Assembly: GCA_003567835.1 (NCBI GenBank)
Contig: PWYO01000189.1
Location: forward strand, 1-6,304
Direction: 5' to 3'
DNA: 6,304 bases
Source: Actinomycetota bacterium
Lineage (GTDB): Bacteria > Actinomycetota > Humimicrobiia > Humimicrobiales > Humimicrobiaceae
The translations under genes were made by a program, and so were the position numbers. Below are positions 1-6,234 of the stretch, one piece after another; the first letter of the stretch is position 1, and each line of letters begins with the position of its first letter. The notes under the pieces were generated by a model. It saw only the letters and a program-made list of their open reading frames with translations, did not search any database and was not told where the DNA came from.

Positions 1-117
1 GTTCTGGTCATGGACAAGGATCCAGCCATCCGGAAAAACAGGATGAGCCTGGTACAATCTGCCCGAGACCTGTTTACGCGTATGGCAGATTTTTCCAAAT
101 TGGTCATAGAAGGGTAA
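1..117 (+). CDS. glyS: Glycyl-tRNA synthetase beta subunit, C-terminal end (partial)
   Basis: Frame 1 is open from the first base to a TAA stop and gives the last 38 residues of a protein whose start lies outside the window. The segment begins VLVMDKDPAIRKNR and ends near RMADFSKLVIEG. This pattern (V-x-V-M-x-x-D, then R-x-N-R, then an ADFSK motif close to the stop) is what I recognise as the C-terminus of the beta chain of the heterotetrameric bacterial glycyl-tRNA synthetase. That enzyme charges tRNA-Gly in the cytoplasm, and the beta chain carries the tRNA-binding parts. The position fits: glyQ-glyS commonly precede dnaG-rpoD in Bacillota, sometimes with ppdK between them. No hairpin terminator follows the stop, so read-through into ppdK is possible. 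The identification rests on a short tail and on context. Confidence 0.82.
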   Translation, partial: VLVMDKDPAIRKNRMSLVQSARDLFTRMADFSKLVIEG

Positions 118-129
118 AATTAACCTGGT

Positions 130-158
130 TTTAAAAAAAGACAAAAAAATTTTATAAT
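130..158 (+). promoter_or_regulatory. Possible promoter of ppdK
   Basis: A perfect -10 hexamer TATAAT (153-158) lies 17 bases downstream of a weak -35 candidate TTTAAA (130-135, 4 of 6 matches). Transcription would start near 165, about 27 bases before the preferred ppdK start codon. The region is very AT-rich, so a chance match is a real possibility, and ppdK could instead be transcribed from upstream of glyS. Confidence 0.4.
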
Positions 159-177
159 TACAAAAACAATCATATGA

Positions 178-182
178 AAGGA
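178..182 (+). promoter_or_regulatory. Ribosome binding site deciding the ppdK start
   Basis: AAGGA lies 9 bases before the ATG at 192. It falls inside the six extra codons that would be translated if the upstream ATG at 174 were used. The ATG at 174 has only an A-rich, G-free stretch in front of it. The 192 start is therefore favoured. Confidence 0.75.
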
Positions 183-191
183 AAAACAAAA

Positions 192-2816
192 ATGGCTGAA
201 AAGAAGTATGTGTATTTCTTTGGCGAAGGCAAAAAGGAGATGAAAAAACTTTTAGGGGGAAAGGGTGCCAATCTTTCCGAGATGACCAATATTGGGCTTC
301 CGGTTCCTCCTGGATTTACCATTACCACAGAAGTTTGTAATCTTTTTTATGAGCTGGGAAAAAGGTATCCAGAAGGACTGCAGGAGCAGATAGATGCTTC
401 TTTAGAAAAACTGGAGGACAAAATGGGCTTAAAGCTGGGCGATGAAAGCGATCCCCTGCTGGTATCGGTACGTTCCGGGTCTGCTTTCTCCATGCCCGGG
501 ATGATGGATACCGTACTGAACCTGGGCTTAAACGATCAGACTGTACAGGGTTTGATAGATAAAACAGGCAATGCCAGGTTTGGCTGGGATTCTTACCGGC
601 GGTTTATCCAGATGTTTGGTGATGTGGTCATGGGCGTAGAGCACGATCAATTTGAAGAAGCCATGCAGGCGGCAAAAGATGACAAAGGCGTAAAATTTGA
701 TACAGACCTGGATGCAGAAGACCTAAAAAAGCTGGTTGAAGATTATAAAAAGATCATCAGAGATGACGCTGGAAAAGATTTCCCCCAGGATCCAAGGGAA
801 CAGCTGCAGATGTCTGTAGATGCTGTTTTTGGTTCCTGGAACAATAAAAGGGCAATCACCTACAGGAATTTGCATGATATCCCCCATGACTTGGGTACTG
901 CCGTCAATGTGCAGGCCATGGTATTTGGAAACATGGGCAAAAATTCAGGCACCGGTGTTGCCTTTACCAGGAATCCTTCTACAGGGGAAAATAAAGAGTA
1001 TGGAGAGTATCTGATAGATGCCCAGGGTGAAGATGTGGTAGCCGGTATAAGGACGCCGAAGGATATCACCAAGCTGAAACAAGAAATGCCTAAAATCTAT
1101 GATGAATTGATGGAGGTATTCGAAAAACTGGAGCAGCATTATAAGGATGTTCAGGATCTGGAGTTTACCATCCAGGAAGGAAAACTCTATATCCTCCAAA
1201 CCAGAACTGGAAAAAGAACCGCAGCAGCCGCACTGCAGATTGCAGTGGATATGGAAAAAGATGGTTTAATTGACAAAAAGACTGCTGTGATGCGGGTTGA
1301 ACCCCAGCAGCTGGATCAATTGCTGCATAAGCAAATTGATAAGGATGCCAAACAGGATGCCCAATTATTGGCCAAGGGCCTGCCTGCCTCACCGGGTGCG
1401 GCACTGGGTAAAGTGGTATTTGATGCTGATGATGCAGTGGAACAAGCTGAAGACGGTCCGGTCATTTTGGTAAGGACAGAGACTTCTCCTGAAGATATTG
1501 AAGGTATGTCGGTAGCCCAGGGAATTCTGACTTCCAGGGGCGGCATGACTTCTCATGCTGCAGTTGTTGCCAGGGGCATGGGCAAATGCTGTGTTGCGGG
1601 CTGCGAGAATGTGAAGGTATATGCAGATCAGAAATTTTTTAAAGCGGATGGCCAGAAGATTGCAGAAGGTGACTGGATTACCCTTGATGGGTCAACCGGG
1701 GAGGTCTTTTTGGGCCAGCTGGAGGTTATGGATCCTGAAATTTCAGAAAACTTTGAATTGTTTATGGATTGGATTCAAGAATTCAGCAAAATGGGGGTAA
1801 GAACCAATGCGGATACACCCAAAGATGCAGAGGCTGCCCTAAAATTCGGTGCCGAGGGTATTGGTTTGTGCAGAACTGAGCATATGTTTTTTGAACCGGA
1901 CAGGATTAAAGCAGTACGAAAGATGATTGTGGCTTCCAATGAAGAGGAAAGAAGAAAAGCACTGATGACCATATTGCCTTACCAGAAACAGGATTTCATG
2001 GAAATATTCAAGGTGATGGAAGGAAAACCGGTAACCATCCGGCTTCTGGATCCGCCGCTTCACGAATTTCTGCCTACTGAAGATGATGATATTGAAGAGA
2101 TTTCCGGGGAGCTGGGCATTGAAGCTGCAGAGTTGAAGGCAACTGTAAAAGCGCTCCATGAGTTAAACCCCATGCTGGGGCACAGGGGATGCAGGCTGCC
2201 CATAACCTATCCCGAAATTCTGGAAATGCAGGCCAAAGCGATTCTGGAAGCAGCACTTGAGTTGACCAGGGATGGGATTAAGGTTATTCCGGAAATCATG
2301 ATACCTCTGGCAGGAACGGTACAGGAAATCAAAATATTGAAAGACCAGATTACAGAGATTGCCGATGAACTGATGAAAAAGAACGATATTAAATTTGAAT
2401 ACAAGGTGGGGACCATGATCGAAATCCCCCGGGCTTGTGTAGTTGCTGACCAGATTGCAACCGAAGCAGAGTTCTTCAGTTTTGGCACCAATGATTTGAC
2501 TCAGCTGACCTTTGGTTTCTCCAGGGATGATGTAAATAAGTTTCTCCCAGCCTATATTGAGCAGGGGATCTTGGAAAAAGACCCTTTTGCAACTCTAGAC
2601 ATTGACGGAGTAGGACCCCTGGTGCATATGGGCATACAAAAGGGAAAGTCCGCCAGAAAAGATCTGAAAATTGGTATATGCGGAGAACATGGCGGAGACC
2701 CTAATTCGGTTACGTTCTGCTATAAAGCTGGCATGGATTACGTAAGCTGCTCTCCTTTTAGGGTTCCGGTGGCGCGGCTCGCTGCTGCCCAAGCCCATAT
2801 AACAGAACAATCATAG
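192..2816 (+). CDS. ppdK: Pyruvate, phosphate dikinase
   Basis: This cytoplasmic enzyme catalyses pyruvate + ATP + phosphate <=> PEP + AMP + diphosphate. It can run toward PEP for gluconeogenesis or toward pyruvate in PPi-linked glycolysis. The protein is 874 residues, the usual bacterial length. Domains in order: an ATP-grasp nucleotide-binding domain (about 1-340) with K24, R94, D322, E324, Q336 and R338; a swivelling domain with GGMTSHAAVVAR, where H455 is the phosphocarrier; and a PEP/pyruvate TIM barrel (about 520-874) with R561, R617, E744, the GTND motif (N767, D768) and C830 in CGEHGGDP as the catalytic acid. These match the Clostridium symbiosum enzyme within one or two positions, and H455 exactly, when counted from the ATG at 192. 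An ATG at 174 would add six residues but lacks a ribosome binding site. T453, two residues before H455, is the residue that PPDK regulatory proteins phosphorylate in other organisms; no such regulator gene is in this window. All key residues are present. Confidence 0.98.
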   Translation: MAEKKYVYFFGEGKKEMKKLLGGKGANLSEMTNIGLPVPPGFTITTEVCNLFYELGKRYPEGLQEQIDASLEKLEDKMGLKLGDESDPLLVSVRSGSAFSMPGMMDTVLNLGLNDQTVQGLIDKTGNARFGWDSYRRFIQMFGDVVMGVEHDQFEEAMQAAKDDKGVKFDTDLDAEDLKKLVEDYKKIIRDDAGKDFPQDPREQLQMSVDAVFGSWNNKRAITYRNLHDIPHDLGTAVNVQAMVFGNMGKNSGTGVAFTRNPSTGENKEYGEYLIDAQGEDVVAGIRTPKDITKLKQEMPKIYDELMEVFEKLEQHYKDVQDLEFTIQEGKLYILQTRTGKRTAAAALQIAVDMEKDGLIDKKTAVMRVEPQQLDQLLHKQIDKDAKQDAQLLAKGLPASPGAALGKVVFDADDAVEQAEDGPVILVRTETSPEDIEGMSVAQGILTSRGGMTSHAAVVARGMGKCCVAGCENVKVYADQKFFKADGQKIAEGDWITLDGSTGEVFLGQLEVMDPEISENFELFMDWIQEFSKMGVRTNADTPKDAEAALKFGAEGIGLCRTEHMFFEPDRIKAVRKMIVASNEEERRKALMTILPYQKQDFMEIFKVMEGKPVTIRLLDPPLHEFLPTEDDDIEEISGELGIEAAELKATVKALHELNPMLGHRGCRLPITYPEILEMQAKAILEAALELTRDGIKVIPEIMIPLAGTVQEIKILKDQITEIADELMKKNDIKFEYKVGTMIEIPRACVVADQIATEAEFFSFGTNDLTQLTFGFSRDDVNKFLPAYIEQGILEKDPFATLDIDGVGPLVHMGIQKGKSARKDLKIGICGEHGGDPNSVTFCYKAGMDYVSCSPFRVPVARLAAAQAHITEQS

Positions 2817-2827
2817 TCAATAATGAC

Positions 2828-2870
2828 GGTTAGGGGGCCTAGGCCCCCTGACTTTTTCCTTATTTTTTTT
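2828..2870 (+). terminator. Intrinsic terminator after ppdK
   Basis: A perfect 18-base palindrome (2832-2849, AGGGGGCC followed by TAGGCCCCCT) forms a 7-bp GC-rich stem with a CTAG loop. Outer pairs, including G-U wobbles, extend the stem to 2828-2853. It is followed by TTTTT (2853-2857) and, after CCTTA, by eight more T. It begins 11 bases after the ppdK stop. No A-tract lies on the upstream side, so it should terminate only + strand transcripts. It separates ppdK transcription from dnaG. Confidence 0.93.
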
Positions 2871-2896
2871 CTACCTCTGCTTTAATCTGTTACAAT
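2868..2896 (+). promoter_or_regulatory. Extended -10 promoter of dnaG
   Basis: TACAAT (2891-2896) is preceded by TGT (2888-2890), giving the extended -10 form TGnTACAAT. The -35 at 17-bp spacing is weak (TTTCTA, 2868-2873) and overlaps the T-tract of the ppdK terminator. An extended -10 commonly makes up for a poor -35. Predicted initiation is near 2903, about 33 bases before the dnaG ATG. This promoter would restart transcription just after the terminator. Confidence 0.6.
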
Positions 2897-2925
2897 AGAA
2901 ATTGCCTCTTTAATAACTTTGCCGT

Positions 2926-2930
2926 GGGAG
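2926..2930 (+). promoter_or_regulatory. Ribosome binding site deciding the dnaG start
   Basis: GGGAG ends 5 bases before the ATG at 2936, a slightly short but usable spacing. The alternative GTG at 2924 overlaps this site and has no purine-rich sequence upstream. Confidence 0.6.
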
Positions 2931-2935
2931 CAGGG

Positions 2936-4810
2936 ATGTCCAAAGGTCTAAAACAAGGTGAAGTAGAAGAACTAAAAACCAGAACCAGCATTGCCGATAT
3001 CATAAACGGGTATGTAAGCCTGAAAAAAAGAGGTAAAAGTTTGCTGGGCCTCTGTCCTTTCCATCAAGAAAAGACCCCTTCATTTCATGTTGATGCAACC
3101 AGGCAGCTGTATCATTGTTTTGGCTGCGGAGAAGGGGGCGATGTGATTAGCTTTGTCATGAAAATTGAAAATATGGAATTTTTAGAGGCAGTAGAATTTT
3201 TGGCCAACAAAGTCGGATATCGCCTCAAATACAGCAGCAGGGAATCTTCCAGGACAAAGAAAATGAAAGAAAAACTCCTGGATTTAAATGAACTGGCCAA
3301 AAAATATTATCATTATATTTTATTGAACTCTAAAATAGGCCAATCAGCTGTTGATTATTTAAAACAGAGGGGATTTGAAGACCAAACCCTGGAACAGTTT
3401 CAGGTAGGCTATAGTTTTAAATCCTGGGACCATTTTTGCAGTTTTGCCCAGAAAAGAGGATATAGCCAGAATGAGCTTATTGCGGCAGGTTTGGCCATAC
3501 AAAGCAAAAAGGGTCGGCAAAATGTGTATGACCGGTTCAGGGGCAGAATCATGTTTCCCATACAGGATGTAGTTGGAAAAACCATTGGTTTCGGTGCCAG
3601 GATCCTGCATCCGGAAACCGGCCGGCAGTCTGCAAAATATATGAATACGCCGGAAACAAAAATTTACTCCAAAAGCCGCCATATATATAATATTTTTCAA
3701 GCAAAAGGTTTTATAGTAGACCAGGACAAGGCTTTGATTGTGGAAGGATATACCGATGTTATGGCATTGGCCCAGCATGGCATAAAGCATGTTGTGGCCA
3801 GTTTGGGCACGGCTTTAACTACAGAACAGATCAAGCTTCTGGGACGTTTTACCCAGAACGTCGTACTTGTTTTTGATAGCGACCAGGCGGGTATGTCCGC
3901 TTCGCTTAAAGGTATGGACAGGTTAAACGAGTATAACCAGAGGCTCGACCTTTTTCATGAGAATAATATGAATATAGAAGTGGCCATACTTGAAAAGGAT
4001 TATGATCCTGCTGATTTTGTGTTTAAAAAGGGCGGTAAGGCCTTTTTAAGTCAGGTTAGCCAGGCTAAGAATATCATTGATTTTACCTTGGAAGCGATCA
4101 TAAAAAAGTATGATATTTCCAGCCTCAATGACAAGCTTAGGGCCAGCAATGAGCTGCTCAAATTTATTATCACCCTGTCCTCAAAAATTGTCAGGGAAGA
4201 ATGCATTAAAAAAGTATCCCGAATGCTGGGTCTTCAGGAAAGCCTGCTATTTGAGGAGCTGGTCAAACTGGAGAGCAGGGACAGAAAAGAAACTTTCGCA
4301 TCTTTAAAAGATGCAGCAGGGAAAAAAGAGGCTCCTTTTAAAAAATTGGAAATAGAAGCATTGCGGCTCATGATCAATGGCGAGGGTTTGACCGAGGATT
4401 ACTTTTTAGGTCTTGATGACGACTATTTCAGGTTTGAGGATACAAAAAAGCTGTTTAAAACATTAAAAAGTTATGTATTGCATTGCAGGGAATCATCGAA
4501 AAAAATAAACTTTCCCATAGAAATCCCGTCTGAACAATTAGAAGACAAAGAGGTCAAAAAGCTATATAATTTCATTTATTTTGACACCAAGCCCTACAAA
4601 AACGGAAAGGTGGATTTCAGGGAAGTTTTGAGAAATTTCAAGCTTTTAAGTCTTTTTCAGCAAATTGACAGAATAAGAAGAGAGATGTTACAAATAGAAG
4701 AAGAGGGGAAAAAAGGCAAAGCAGGAAATGAAATAAAGCAGAAATATAATCATCTTTATCAGCAGCTGATTAAGCTGGAGAAAGAAAAGATGGAATTAAA
4801 AGTACCTTGA
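2936..4810 (+). CDS. dnaG: DNA primase
   Basis: DnaG makes the short RNA primers that start Okazaki fragments and the leading strand, working at the replication fork with the DnaB/DnaC-type replicative helicase. The protein is 624 residues from the ATG at 2936; a GTG at 2924 would add four residues. The N-terminal CHC2 zinc-binding domain has ligands C40, H43, C61 and C64 in CPFH...CFGC, at the positions known in E. coli DnaG. The catalytic core follows, with the basic motif RFRGRIMFPI (about 200-209). Its TOPRIM fold has E270 in VEGYTD and D314/D316 in VFDSDQAG as the metal-binding residues. From about 430 to the end, the sequence is divergent, charged and probably helical, as expected of the helicase-interacting C-terminal domain; its last 60 residues are rich in Lys, Glu and Gln. 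The gene is insulated from ppdK by a terminator and lies 67 bases upstream of rpoD, the usual pairing. No catalytic residue is missing. Confidence 0.97.
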   Translation: MSKGLKQGEVEELKTRTSIADIINGYVSLKKRGKSLLGLCPFHQEKTPSFHVDATRQLYHCFGCGEGGDVISFVMKIENMEFLEAVEFLANKVGYRLKYSSRESSRTKKMKEKLLDLNELAKKYYHYILLNSKIGQSAVDYLKQRGFEDQTLEQFQVGYSFKSWDHFCSFAQKRGYSQNELIAAGLAIQSKKGRQNVYDRFRGRIMFPIQDVVGKTIGFGARILHPETGRQSAKYMNTPETKIYSKSRHIYNIFQAKGFIVDQDKALIVEGYTDVMALAQHGIKHVVASLGTALTTEQIKLLGRFTQNVVLVFDSDQAGMSASLKGMDRLNEYNQRLDLFHENNMNIEVAILEKDYDPADFVFKKGGKAFLSQVSQAKNIIDFTLEAIIKKYDISSLNDKLRASNELLKFIITLSSKIVREECIKKVSRMLGLQESLLFEELVKLESRDRKETFASLKDAAGKKEAPFKKLEIEALRLMINGEGLTEDYFLGLDDDYFRFEDTKKLFKTLKSYVLHCRESSKKINFPIEIPSEQLEDKEVKKLYNFIYFDTKPYKNGKVDFREVLRNFKLLSLFQQIDRIRREMLQIEEEGKKGKAGNEIKQKYNHLYQQLIKLEKEKMELKVP

Positions 4811-4834
4811 ACTTTTTCATATAAAGTGTAAAAT
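4807..4834 (+). promoter_or_regulatory. Promoter of rpoD overlapping the dnaG stop
   Basis: TTGAAC (4807-4812) and TAAAAT (4829-4834, 5 of 6 matches) are separated by 16 bases. The -35 box contains the TGA stop codon of dnaG. Transcription would begin near 4841, about 37 bases before the rpoD start. There is no terminator between dnaG and rpoD, so rpoD can be read both from this promoter and from dnaG transcripts. Confidence 0.62.
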
Positions 4835-4862
4835 GCTGGTTTATTTCCTTCAAAATTAATTT

Positions 4863-4870
4863 GAGGTGAT
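4863..4870 (+). promoter_or_regulatory. Very strong ribosome binding site of rpoD
   Basis: GAGGTGAT is an uninterrupted 8-base match to the sequence complementary to the 16S rRNA 3' end (AGGAGGTGATC). It lies 7 bases before the ATG at 4878. The in-frame GTG at 4866 is inside this site and so is not the start. Confidence 0.92.
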
Positions 4871-4877
4871 ATATAAA

Positions 4878-5975
4878 ATGAAAAGAGGAGCAGAGTTTAA
4901 GCTGGATGAGGTCAAAAACCTTATCAGCAAGGGTAAAGAAGAAGGCCTTCTGACTACCGAAGAGATAGGGGAAGCATTATCCGAAGCAGACCTGAGCAAG
5001 GAACAGATAGAAAACATTTATGATGTGCTTCAGAATTTGGGCATAGAGATCATAAGTGAAGATGATGAAGACTTAGATGTTATAACGCGAAGCAAAAAGG
5101 AAGAGCAGGCGTTAAAGAAGAAGCTGGATTTAACCATAAAATCGCCTACCAATGATCCTGTAAGGATGTATCTTAAGGAAATAGGGAAAGTAAGGCTTCT
5201 TACTGCAGTTGAAGAAGTTCAGTTGGCAAAAAGGATCAAGAAAGGTGATTTAGCTGCAAAGAGGAAATTGGTTGAAGCAAACTTGAGATTGGTAGTTAGC
5301 ATTGCCAAGAAATACGTAGGCAGGGGGATGCTCTTTTTGGATCTTATACAGGAAGGCAATCTTGGCCTAATAAGGGCTGTAGAGAAATTTGACCATACCA
5401 AAGGGTATAAATTTTCAACTTATGCCACATGGTGGATCAGGCAGGCAATTACCAGGGCTATTGCTGATCAAGCAAGAACCATAAGAATTCCTGTACACAT
5501 GGTGGAAACCATTAATAAATTAATAAGGGTACAGCGGCAATTGCTGCAGAAAATGGGCAGAGAGCCTACCCCTGAAGAGATTGGGAAAAAGCTAAATTTT
5601 TCCCCAGAAAAAGTAAGGGAGATCATGAAGATTTCTCAGGAACCTGTATCTTTAGAAACTCCCATAGGGGAAGAAGAAGATAGCCATTTGGGTGATTTTA
5701 TTGAAGATTCTGAAGTCGAAGCACCCTCAGATGCTGCATCTTTTACTTTGCTTCAAGAACAATTACAGGATGTGCTAAATACTTTAAATGAAAGGGAAAG
5801 AAAAGTTATTCAGCTAAGGTTTGGTTTGCAGGATGGGCATCCCAGGACCCTTGAAGAGGTAGGAAGGGAATTTGGGGTTACCAGAGAAAGGATCAGGCAA
5901 ATTGAATCCAAGACTTTAAGTAAATTGAGGCACCCAAACCGAAGCAGTGCGTTAAAAGATTTTCTGGAAACTTAG
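4878..5975 (+). CDS. rpoD: RNA polymerase primary sigma factor (sigma-70/SigA)
   Basis: This is the housekeeping sigma factor that directs RNA polymerase to -35/-10 promoters. The protein is 365 residues, typical of SigA in Gram-positive bacteria. Residues about 5-60 form a short region 1.1-like domain (FKLDEVKNLISKGKEEG...), followed by an acidic linker (DDEDLD). Region 1.2 starts at DPVRMYLKEIG (about 93-103) and leads directly into region 2, with no large non-conserved insert. Region 2.1-2.4 (about 126-215) includes the core-binding segment with DLIQEGNLGLIRAVEKFD and the -10 recognition/melting helix YATWWIRQAITRAI, with W185, W186 and Q189. Region 3 follows (about 215-290), then region 4, whose 4.2 helix-turn-helix (about 323-350, VGREFGVTRERIRQIE) reads the -35 box. 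Region 1.1 and full conservation indicate the primary factor rather than an alternative one. The promoters seen in this window fit the specificity expected for it. No terminator follows the stop, so transcripts may run into the tRNA gene. Confidence 0.98.
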   Translation: MKRGAEFKLDEVKNLISKGKEEGLLTTEEIGEALSEADLSKEQIENIYDVLQNLGIEIISEDDEDLDVITRSKKEEQALKKKLDLTIKSPTNDPVRMYLKEIGKVRLLTAVEEVQLAKRIKKGDLAAKRKLVEANLRLVVSIAKKYVGRGMLFLDLIQEGNLGLIRAVEKFDHTKGYKFSTYATWWIRQAITRAIADQARTIRIPVHMVETINKLIRVQRQLLQKMGREPTPEEIGKKLNFSPEKVREIMKISQEPVSLETPIGEEEDSHLGDFIEDSEVEAPSDAASFTLLQEQLQDVLNTLNERERKVIQLRFGLQDGHPRTLEEVGREFGVTRERIRQIESKTLSKLRHPNRSSALKDFLET

Positions 5976-5995
5976 ATCAAACCATTAAAATCATC

Positions 5996-6023
5996 TTGCA
6001 ATTAATATAGTCTATATTATAAT
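5996..6023 (+). promoter_or_regulatory. Promoter of tRNA-Asn
   Basis: TTGCAA (5996-6001) and a perfect TATAAT (6018-6023) are separated by 16 bases. Predicted initiation is near 6030, about 13 bases before the mature tRNA 5' end, leaving a short leader for RNase P to remove. This is stronger than the dnaG and rpoD promoters, as expected for a stable RNA gene. Confidence 0.8.
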
Positions 6024-6042
6024 AGCTTATCGTGTAAGGTGT

Positions 6043-6116
<74 letters not shown>

Positions 6117-6117
<1 letters not shown>

Positions 6118-6148
6118 TGGATTTTTAAATAACAATGGATTTTTGAAT
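6117..6148 (+). repeat. Short direct repeat at the tRNA-Asn 3' end
   Basis: Two 14-base copies, ATGGATTTTTAAAT (6117-6130) and ATGGATTTTTGAAT (6135-6148), match at 13 of 14 positions and are offset by 18 bases. The first copy starts at the last base of the encoded CCA. The T5 runs might act as weak stops for tRNA transcription. Both copies read ATG-GAT-TTT-stop, but no ribosome binding site precedes them, so coding is unlikely. Confidence 0.6.
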
Positions 6149-6150
6149 TA

Positions 6151-6180
6151 TTGACAATCTAATTCTAATTTTGTTATAGT
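6151..6180 (+). promoter_or_regulatory. Strong promoter with consensus -35 and extended -10
   Basis: A perfect TTGACA (6151-6156) is followed after 18 bases by TATAGT (6175-6180), which is preceded by TGT (6172-6174) to give an extended -10. Predicted initiation is at about 6187, exactly where a hairpin begins. No gene is visible immediately downstream, so the product is either a short RNA or the leader of a gene beyond the window. Confidence 0.78.
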
Positions 6181-6187
6181 ATTATTG

Positions 6188-6204
6188 GATCGTGGATCAC
6201 GATC
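6188..6204 (+). other. Perfect hairpin at the predicted RNA 5' end
   Basis: GATCGTG (6188-6194) and CACGATC (6198-6204) are exact reverse complements around a GAT triloop. The hairpin would sit at the very 5' end of the transcript from the promoter at 6151-6180, a position where stem-loops often protect RNA from decay. An alternative reading is a DNA operator: the stem is a dyad symmetric about 6196, just past the -10, where a repressor could bind. Confidence 0.65.
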
Positions 6205-6206
6205 GG

Positions 6207-6234
6207 CAAGTCCCTGAGGGGACTTGTTTCGTTT
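6207..6234 (+). terminator. Terminator-like hairpin near the start of a transcript
   Basis: CAAGTCCC (6207-6214) pairs perfectly with GGGACTTG (6219-6226) around a TGAG loop. It is followed by TTTCGTTT (6227-6234), an imperfect U-tract. It lies only 2 bases after the preceding hairpin and about 20 bases after the predicted transcription start, so it would either end a very short RNA of about 45 bases or attenuate expression of a downstream gene. The interrupted T-tract makes its efficiency uncertain. Confidence 0.6.

Noticed and set aside
118..191. T-box or riboswitch leader before ppdK
   Set aside because: The gap is only 74 bases, very AT-rich, and lacks T-box, terminator or conserved aptamer elements.
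860..2810. Several minus-strand open frames of 60-106 codons opposite ppdK, and similar ones opposite dnaG and rpoD
   Set aside because: They lie antisense to strongly conserved genes, have no ribosome binding sites or recognisable domains, and overlap one another. They are shadows of the real reading frames.
4110..4307. Plus-strand 65-codon frame inside dnaG
   Set aside because: It is out of frame within a complete, conserved primase gene and shows no start signal or recognisable family.
5976..6042. Search for a terminator between rpoD and tRNA-Asn
   Set aside because: No GC-containing inverted repeat with a T-tract is present; the gap holds only the tRNA promoter.
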